Shown here: piece after piece, positions 59,900 to 64,000 of the stretch | Layout: the number at the start of each line of letters is the position of its first letter | Numbering within the stretch: the first letter of the stretch is position 1 | Assembly: GCA_035499555.1 (NCBI GenBank) | Contig: DATJYO010000019.1 | Span: 82,688 to 146,687, forward strand | Length of the DNA: 64,000 nucleotides | Direction of reading: 5' to 3' | Origin: Bog-159 sp035499555 | GTDB taxonomy: Bacteria; Acidobacteriota; Terriglobia; Bryobacterales; Bryobacteraceae | Notes under the pieces: generated by a model | Seen by the model: the letters and a program-made list of their open reading frames with translations, nothing else | The model's database searches: none | Told to the model about the DNA's origin: nothing | Position numbers and translations under genes: made by a program

Positions 59900-61645
59900 A
59901 TGCTTCGCCTGACCCGCCGCAGCCTGCTCGGTTTATTGGCCGTGCCGGGCGTCCGCGCCCTCGCGCAGTCGACGCCGGGACAAGGCATGGCTTCCCGCGG
60001 CGTCACGGCGGCGCCCCGCGCTAGGCCCTCCGGACTCCCGTTTCACGCCCGCTTCACCGACGTTGCGTCCCAGGCCGGACTCCACCGGCCCGTCATCTGC
60101 GGACATCCCGCCAAGGCCGACTATGTCATCGAAGCCATGAGTTGCGGCGCGGCGTTCCTGGACTACGACAACGACGGCTGGCTCGATATCCTGGTCCTCA
60201 CCGGCTCCCGCTTCGGCGATCCGCCGCCGGATGCTTCGGCGCGTCTTTACCGCAACAACCGCGACGGCACGTTCAGCGATGTGACCGAAAAGGCCGGCCT
60301 GTTCCGCACCGGCTATCAGTACGGCGTAACGGTCGGCGATTTCAATAACGACGGATTCGACGACCTGTTCCTCACCGGATGGCCCCAGAACGCTCTCTAC
60401 CGCAACAACGGCGACGGCAGTTTCACCGATATCACGCAGGAAGCGGGCCTGTGGAACGCCAAGCCGCGCTTCGGCTCCGGGTGTACCTTCCTCGACTACG
60501 ATCGCGACGGCCGCCTGGACCTGTTCGTCTCCAACTACCTGGCCTTCGATCTGGAAACGGTTCCGCGCGCCGGCGTCTCCAAGACCTGCAACTTCCAGAA
60601 CGTCTTCTGCGGGCCCCGCGGCCTGCTCTACGGCCGTCACAGCCTGTACCACAACAATGGCGACGGCACCTTCACCGACGTCACCATACCCTCCGGAATC
60701 GGCAAACTGGACGGCGGCTATGGACTTACGGTCGCCTCCGCGGATTTCGACAACGACGGATGGCCGGATATCTACCTGGCCTGCGACTCCACCCCCAGCC
60801 TGCTCTTTCATAACAACCACGACGGCACCTTCACCGAGCAGGGACTGGAGCGCGGCGTGGCCCTGAGCGACGACGGCATGGAACAGGCCGGCATGGGACT
60901 GGGCATCGGCGACTTCCGGCTCGACGGCAGTCTGGACATCATCAAAACTCACTTCGCCGCCGACACGCCCGCGCTCTACATCAACAACGGGAAAGGCGAT
61001 TTCAGCGATATGACGTTGCGCGCGGGCCTGGCCGTCGAGACCCGCTATGTCACCTGGGGGATAGTCGTCGCCGATCTGGACAACAACGGCAGTCCGGATA
61101 TTCTCTGGGTCACCGGCGGCATCTACCCGGAAGTGCGCGATAACTATCTCACGCCGCGCGTCATCTTCCGCAACCTCGGCGGCGGCCGCTTTGAGGAGCT
61201 GATGGGCGTGGCCGGCCCCGGCGTGGATGCCCTGCATTCGAGCCGCGGCTGCGTGATCGGCGATTTCGATAACGACGGCGATGTGGATGTTCTGATCGTC
61301 AATCACAATGAGCCGCCTTCCCTGCTGCGCAACGACGTCACCGGCCCCTATCGCTGGATCAAGGTGAAGCTCACCGGGGTCAAGTCGAACCGTAGCGCGA
61401 TCGGCGCCCGCGTCACAGCCCGCTATGGCAGTCACGTGCAGGCGCAGGAGGTGCTGGGCCAATCGTCGTATCTCTCCTGCTCCGAACACCGCCTGCATTT
61501 CGGACTGGGAACCGCCGCCACGGTGGATCTGGAAATCCGCTGGCCCCTGGGACAGGTCGAGAAACTCGCCGGCGTGGCCGCGGATCACCTGGTCCACGTC
61601 ACCGAAGGCCAAGGCATCACCAGGATGGAGAAATTCAAGGCATGA
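59900..61645 (+). CDS. CRTAC1/ASPIC-UnbV family protein with FG-GAP repeats, Tat-exported
   Basis: A 581-residue protein beginning MLRLTRRSLLGLLAVPGVRA, a twin-arginine signal. FG-GAP/VCBS repeats with Ca-binding DxDxDG loops recur (FLDYDNDGWLDILVLTG, VGDFNNDGFDDLFLTG, FLDYDRDGRLDLFVSN, IGDFDNDGDVDVLIVNHN), indicating a beta-propeller. The C-terminal 100 residues are an ASPIC/UnbV domain (RSAIGARVTARYGSHVQAQE, LHFGLGTAATVDLEIRWPLG). The function of these widespread acidobacterial proteins is unknown. It overlaps the following TPR gene by 4 bp. Confidence 0.92.
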   Translation: MLRLTRRSLLGLLAVPGVRALAQSTPGQGMASRGVTAAPRARPSGLPFHARFTDVASQAGLHRPVICGHPAKADYVIEAMSCGAAFLDYDNDGWLDILVLTGSRFGDPPPDASARLYRNNRDGTFSDVTEKAGLFRTGYQYGVTVGDFNNDGFDDLFLTGWPQNALYRNNGDGSFTDITQEAGLWNAKPRFGSGCTFLDYDRDGRLDLFVSNYLAFDLETVPRAGVSKTCNFQNVFCGPRGLLYGRHSLYHNNGDGTFTDVTIPSGIGKLDGGYGLTVASADFDNDGWPDIYLACDSTPSLLFHNNHDGTFTEQGLERGVALSDDGMEQAGMGLGIGDFRLDGSLDIIKTHFAADTPALYINNGKGDFSDMTLRAGLAVETRYVTWGIVVADLDNNGSPDILWVTGGIYPEVRDNYLTPRVIFRNLGGGRFEELMGVAGPGVDALHSSRGCVIGDFDNDGDVDVLIVNHNEPPSLLRNDVTGPYRWIKVKLTGVKSNRSAIGARVTARYGSHVQAQEVLGQSSYLSCSEHRLHFGLGTAATVDLEIRWPLGQVEKLAGVAADHLVHVTEGQGITRMEKFKA

Positions 61646-62808
61646 GGTTTCGTTGGACGATCCTGCTGCTCGGCGCGGCCGCCTGGGCCGCCCAACATCC
61701 TGCCGTCGAGGATGCCTGGAGCCTGCTCGCCAAGGGCGACCGCCCGCAAGCCCTGCGCGTGTTGAAAGAGATTATCGCCGCCGATCCCCAGAATGCCTCC
61801 GCCCGCCTGCTGCTCGGCAGCGTGCTCCAGGAGGCCGGCGACCGCGACGGCGCGATCGCCCAACTGAAGGAAGCCCTGCGCCTCCGGCCGCAATCGGCCG
61901 AGGCGCACAACGCCTTGGGCGAAGCCTATAACGCCTTTGGCGACACCGCCGCGGCCCGCTCGTTGTTCGAAAAGGCCGTGTCGCTCGATCCCAAGTTCGC
62001 CCCCGCGCGCGTAAATCTGGGCGCGCTGCTGGTGGCGGCCGGCGAATTGGAGGCCGCCGCGCAACACCTGGACCGCGCCATCGCCTTGCTGGGCCGGCAG
62101 CGCGACGCGGCTTACGCGCATTACATGCGCGCCAAAGTCTACGCCGAGCAGGAAGACGTCACCAATACCGCGGCGCAGTTGCAGCTCGCTGTCTCCCGGC
62201 GTCCGGATTACGCCGAGGCGTGGTCGGACCTGGGCGATGCGCGTAAGACCCTGATGGACGACAAGGGCGCCCTCGCCGCCCTGGAACGCGCCGTCTCGCT
62301 CGCGCCCCAAGACTCCGTCGCCCAAACCCGCCTGGGCTCGCTCTACCTGGCGCAACACCAGCCGCACCAGGCGGTTCTGCACCTGCAGGAAGCCGCCCGC
62401 CTCGACCCCCAGAACCAGACTACGCTCTACAGTCTCCAGCGTGCTCTCCGCGAGGACGGCCAGCCTGCCCAGGCCGACGAGGTCAAGAAGCAGCTCGGCG
62501 AACTCCTGCACCACAAGGACCGCGACGACCAGGATCTGGTCACCGGCCTGGAGTTGAACAACCAGGGCGCCGCGCTCGAAAAGGCAGGCGATCTGCAAGG
62601 CGCCGCGGAAAAGTACCGCGCCGCCCTGGCCGCCTTGCCCGATCATGTCGGGATACGGGTGAACTACGCCATCGCGCTGTTACGTCTGGGCCGCTGGAAG
62701 GAAGGCTTGGCCGAACTGCGCGATGCCGTGCGCCGCGAACCGGATAACCCCCTTTACAAGGCCGCCCTCGCGGACGCCCTCAAGCAGGCCCCGCCCCAGT
62801 TTCGATAG
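61642..62808 (+). CDS. Exported TPR-repeat protein
   Basis: A 388-residue protein with a signal peptide (MRFRWTILLLGAAAWAA) followed by about nine TPR units (ASARLLLGSVLQEAGDRDGA, AEAHNALGEAYNAFGDTAAA, AEAWSDLGDARKTLMDDKGA, NNQGAALEKAGDLQGAAEKY). It is translationally coupled to the CRTAC1 gene (ATGA), a pairing seen repeatedly in Acidobacteria. It probably serves as a periplasmic scaffold. Confidence 0.9.
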   Translation: MRFRWTILLLGAAAWAAQHPAVEDAWSLLAKGDRPQALRVLKEIIAADPQNASARLLLGSVLQEAGDRDGAIAQLKEALRLRPQSAEAHNALGEAYNAFGDTAAARSLFEKAVSLDPKFAPARVNLGALLVAAGELEAAAQHLDRAIALLGRQRDAAYAHYMRAKVYAEQEDVTNTAAQLQLAVSRRPDYAEAWSDLGDARKTLMDDKGALAALERAVSLAPQDSVAQTRLGSLYLAQHQPHQAVLHLQEAARLDPQNQTTLYSLQRALREDGQPAQADEVKKQLGELLHHKDRDDQDLVTGLELNNQGAALEKAGDLQGAAEKYRAALAALPDHVGIRVNYAIALLRLGRWKEGLAELRDAVRREPDNPLYKAALADALKQAPPQFR

Positions 62809-62897
62809 GTCCGCCGGCATCCGCGGCGAACCCAACGCTCGGCTGCCGCGTCCAATCATTAGGTTAAGGTATACTCAAGCTAAGGATGGATTCCTGG

Positions 62898-64000
62898 ATG
62901 CCTCAAAAGCGCCGGTCGTTTTTTCTGTTTCTGGCGGTTATCTTCTTATGTTCCTTGCTCGGCGGGGTTTTCGGGCCGCAAGTCCACGCGGCCGCTACCG
63001 CCGGCAGCGACGGCGATGAAATCGGCGCCGGTTTGAAATCCTTCACTACCGCTTACGGCCTGGTGGAAGAGAATTTCGCCGATAAGGTCGATCCCGATAA
63101 GGCTATCTACAAGGGCGCCATACCGGGCATGCTGCGCACCCTCGACCCGCATTCCAACTTCTTCGATCCACGCGATTACCAACTCCTGCGGGAGGACCAG
63201 AAGGGCCACTACTTCGGCGTCGGCATGCAGGTCCGCCCCTTTAACGGCAAGACCGTGGTGGTCGCGCCGTTCGCCGGCTCGCCCGCCTACAAAGCCGGAC
63301 TTCGGCCCGGCGACATTATTACTAAGGTTAATGATAAGCCCACCGATAACCTCAGTACTACGGAAGTAGCCGACCTGCTGAAAGGCCCCCGCGGCACCCA
63401 GGTGACCATCGAGGTCTCCCGTGAGGGCAGCGCCACCCCCTTGACGTTCACCGTAACCCGCGACGAGATCAATCGCAGCAGCGTGAAGGACGCCATCTGG
63501 CTGAAACCCGGCATCGCCTACGTCATGATCGAGCAGTTTAACGAAAGTACCGGCAAAGAACTGCAGGCCGCCTTGGATAAGCTCGGCGAGAATAATATTC
63601 ATGGGCTGGTGCTCGATTTGCGCGGCAATCCCGGCGGCTTGCTGAACGAGGGCGTGGCGGTGGCCGACAAGTTCCTGGCCAAGGGCCAGACCATCGTCTC
63701 CCATCGCGGCCGCAGTTCGCCCGAAAAAGTCTACACCGCCCGCAACGGCAATCACGGCCACGATTACCCGATCGTGGTGCTGGTGAACGGCTCCTCCGCC
63801 TCGGCCGCCGAGATCGTCTCCGGCGCTCTCCAGGATCACGACCGCGCCTGGATTCTGGGCGAGACCACCTTCGGCAAGGGCCTGGTGCAAACCGTCTATC
63901 CGCTGTCGGAGAATACCGGCTTGGCCCTCACCACCGCGCATTTCTACACGCCCAGCGGGCGCCTGATCCAGCGCGACTACAAGAACGTGACGCTCTACGA
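62898..64000 (+). CDS. S41-family C-terminal processing peptidase (cut by window edge)
   Basis: About 367 codons are visible before the window ends. A membrane or signal helix (FFLFLAVIFLCSLLGGVFG) is followed by a PDZ domain (GVGMQVRPFNGKTVVVAPFA, AGLRPGDIITKVNDKPTDN) and the peptidase domain: LVLDLRGNPGGLLNEG, the catalytic Ser in NGSSASAAEIVSGALQDHDR, and the Lys in TTFGKGLVQTVYPL. It is a periplasmic tail-specific protease. An ATG at 62886 is in frame and four codons longer; I prefer 62898. Confidence 0.92.
   Translation, partial: MPQKRRSFFLFLAVIFLCSLLGGVFGPQVHAAATAGSDGDEIGAGLKSFTTAYGLVEENFADKVDPDKAIYKGAIPGMLRTLDPHSNFFDPRDYQLLREDQKGHYFGVGMQVRPFNGKTVVVAPFAGSPAYKAGLRPGDIITKVNDKPTDNLSTTEVADLLKGPRGTQVTIEVSREGSATPLTFTVTRDEINRSSVKDAIWLKPGIAYVMIEQFNESTGKELQAALDKLGENNIHGLVLDLRGNPGGLLNEGVAVADKFLAKGQTIVSHRGRSSPEKVYTARNGNHGHDYPIVVLVNGSSASAAEIVSGALQDHDRAWILGETTFGKGLVQTVYPLSENTGLALTTAHFYTPSGRLIQRDYKNVTLY

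Noticed and set aside
59933..61612. 559-codon open frame on the minus strand
   Set aside because: Antisense to the CRTAC1 gene; its repeats are only the mirror of the FG-GAP repeats.
1..64000. CRISPR arrays, insertion sequences, tRNA or rRNA genes
   Set aside because: I looked in all gaps and saw no regularly spaced repeats, transposase, cloverleaf or rRNA motif; small RNAs cannot be excluded by eye.

Overview
The window is high-GC bacterial DNA that reads as an Acidobacteriota chromosome of the Solibacter/Bryobacter type. The evidence is a secreted protein ending in TIGR03437-like (Solibacter C-terminal) modules, an Oar-like TonB receptor with an N-terminal carboxypeptidase-regulatory domain, a CRTAC1/ASPIC protein, a DUF5107-TPR protein and a membrane-anchored winged-helix regulator. 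Family names come from reading motifs by eye; no search was run.

Layout. (1) About 1-22650 is a large flagellar locus. The minus strand carries fliM-flbD-motA-motB (motB runs off the left edge), with flgF-flgG-flgA-flgH-flgI-flgJ further right. The plus strand carries flaG and fliS and then a long operon: fliK-flgD-flgE-fliN-fliO-fliP-fliQ-fliR-flhB-flhA-flhF-fliA, a second SpoA (FliN/FliY-like) protein, a membrane/coiled-coil/HTH protein, a FleQ-like sigma54 activator with no phospho-acceptor Asp, and a pentapeptide-repeat protein. Many junctions are ATGA/GTGA overlaps. A near-consensus sigma28 promoter precedes fliM, matching the fliA gene in the same locus. (2) About 22650-27300 is a patchy, lower-GC stretch with small transferred-looking genes (HXXEE membrane protein, methyltransferase, histone-H1-like protein) and a secreted GH18-like protein. 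(3) About 27370-34230 holds a GH39-like secreted protein, a class V aminotransferase related to MoCo sulfurases, a secreted metallo-beta-lactamase and a secreted RraA-like protein, followed by a gene remnant. (4) About 34800-50280 is a plant-phenolic catabolic locus. The minus strand has iclR-pobA-tannase-carboxylesterase-tannase; the plus strand has pcaI-pcaJ-pcaH-pcaG-pcaB-pcaDC, then a MetE-like protein, feruloyl-CoA synthase and an amidohydrolase. (5) About 50350-64000 holds an HDOD protein, DUF5107-TPR, the winged-helix regulator facing the Oar-like receptor, a perfect intrinsic terminator, CRTAC1, a TPR protein and the start of an S41 protease.

How it fits together. The catabolic locus can be read as ester cleavage of plant phenolics (two tannase/feruloyl esterases and a type-B carboxylesterase), conversion of 4-hydroxybenzoate to protocatechuate (PobA), intradiol cleavage and the beta-ketoadipate steps (PcaHGBDC, PcaIJ), with a side branch that activates hydroxycinnamates (Fcs). 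The pobA and pcaI promoters appear to share one operator design: a CGATAATCG-type element inside the -35/-10 spacer and a second copy 19 bp downstream, close to the start codon. The IclR regulator encoded between them is the obvious candidate to bind. No ech, vdh or vanAB is present; instead an amidohydrolase and a MetE-like zinc protein flank fcs, which makes this the best candidate for undescribed chemistry here. I saw no rRNA, tRNA, CRISPR array or insertion sequence.
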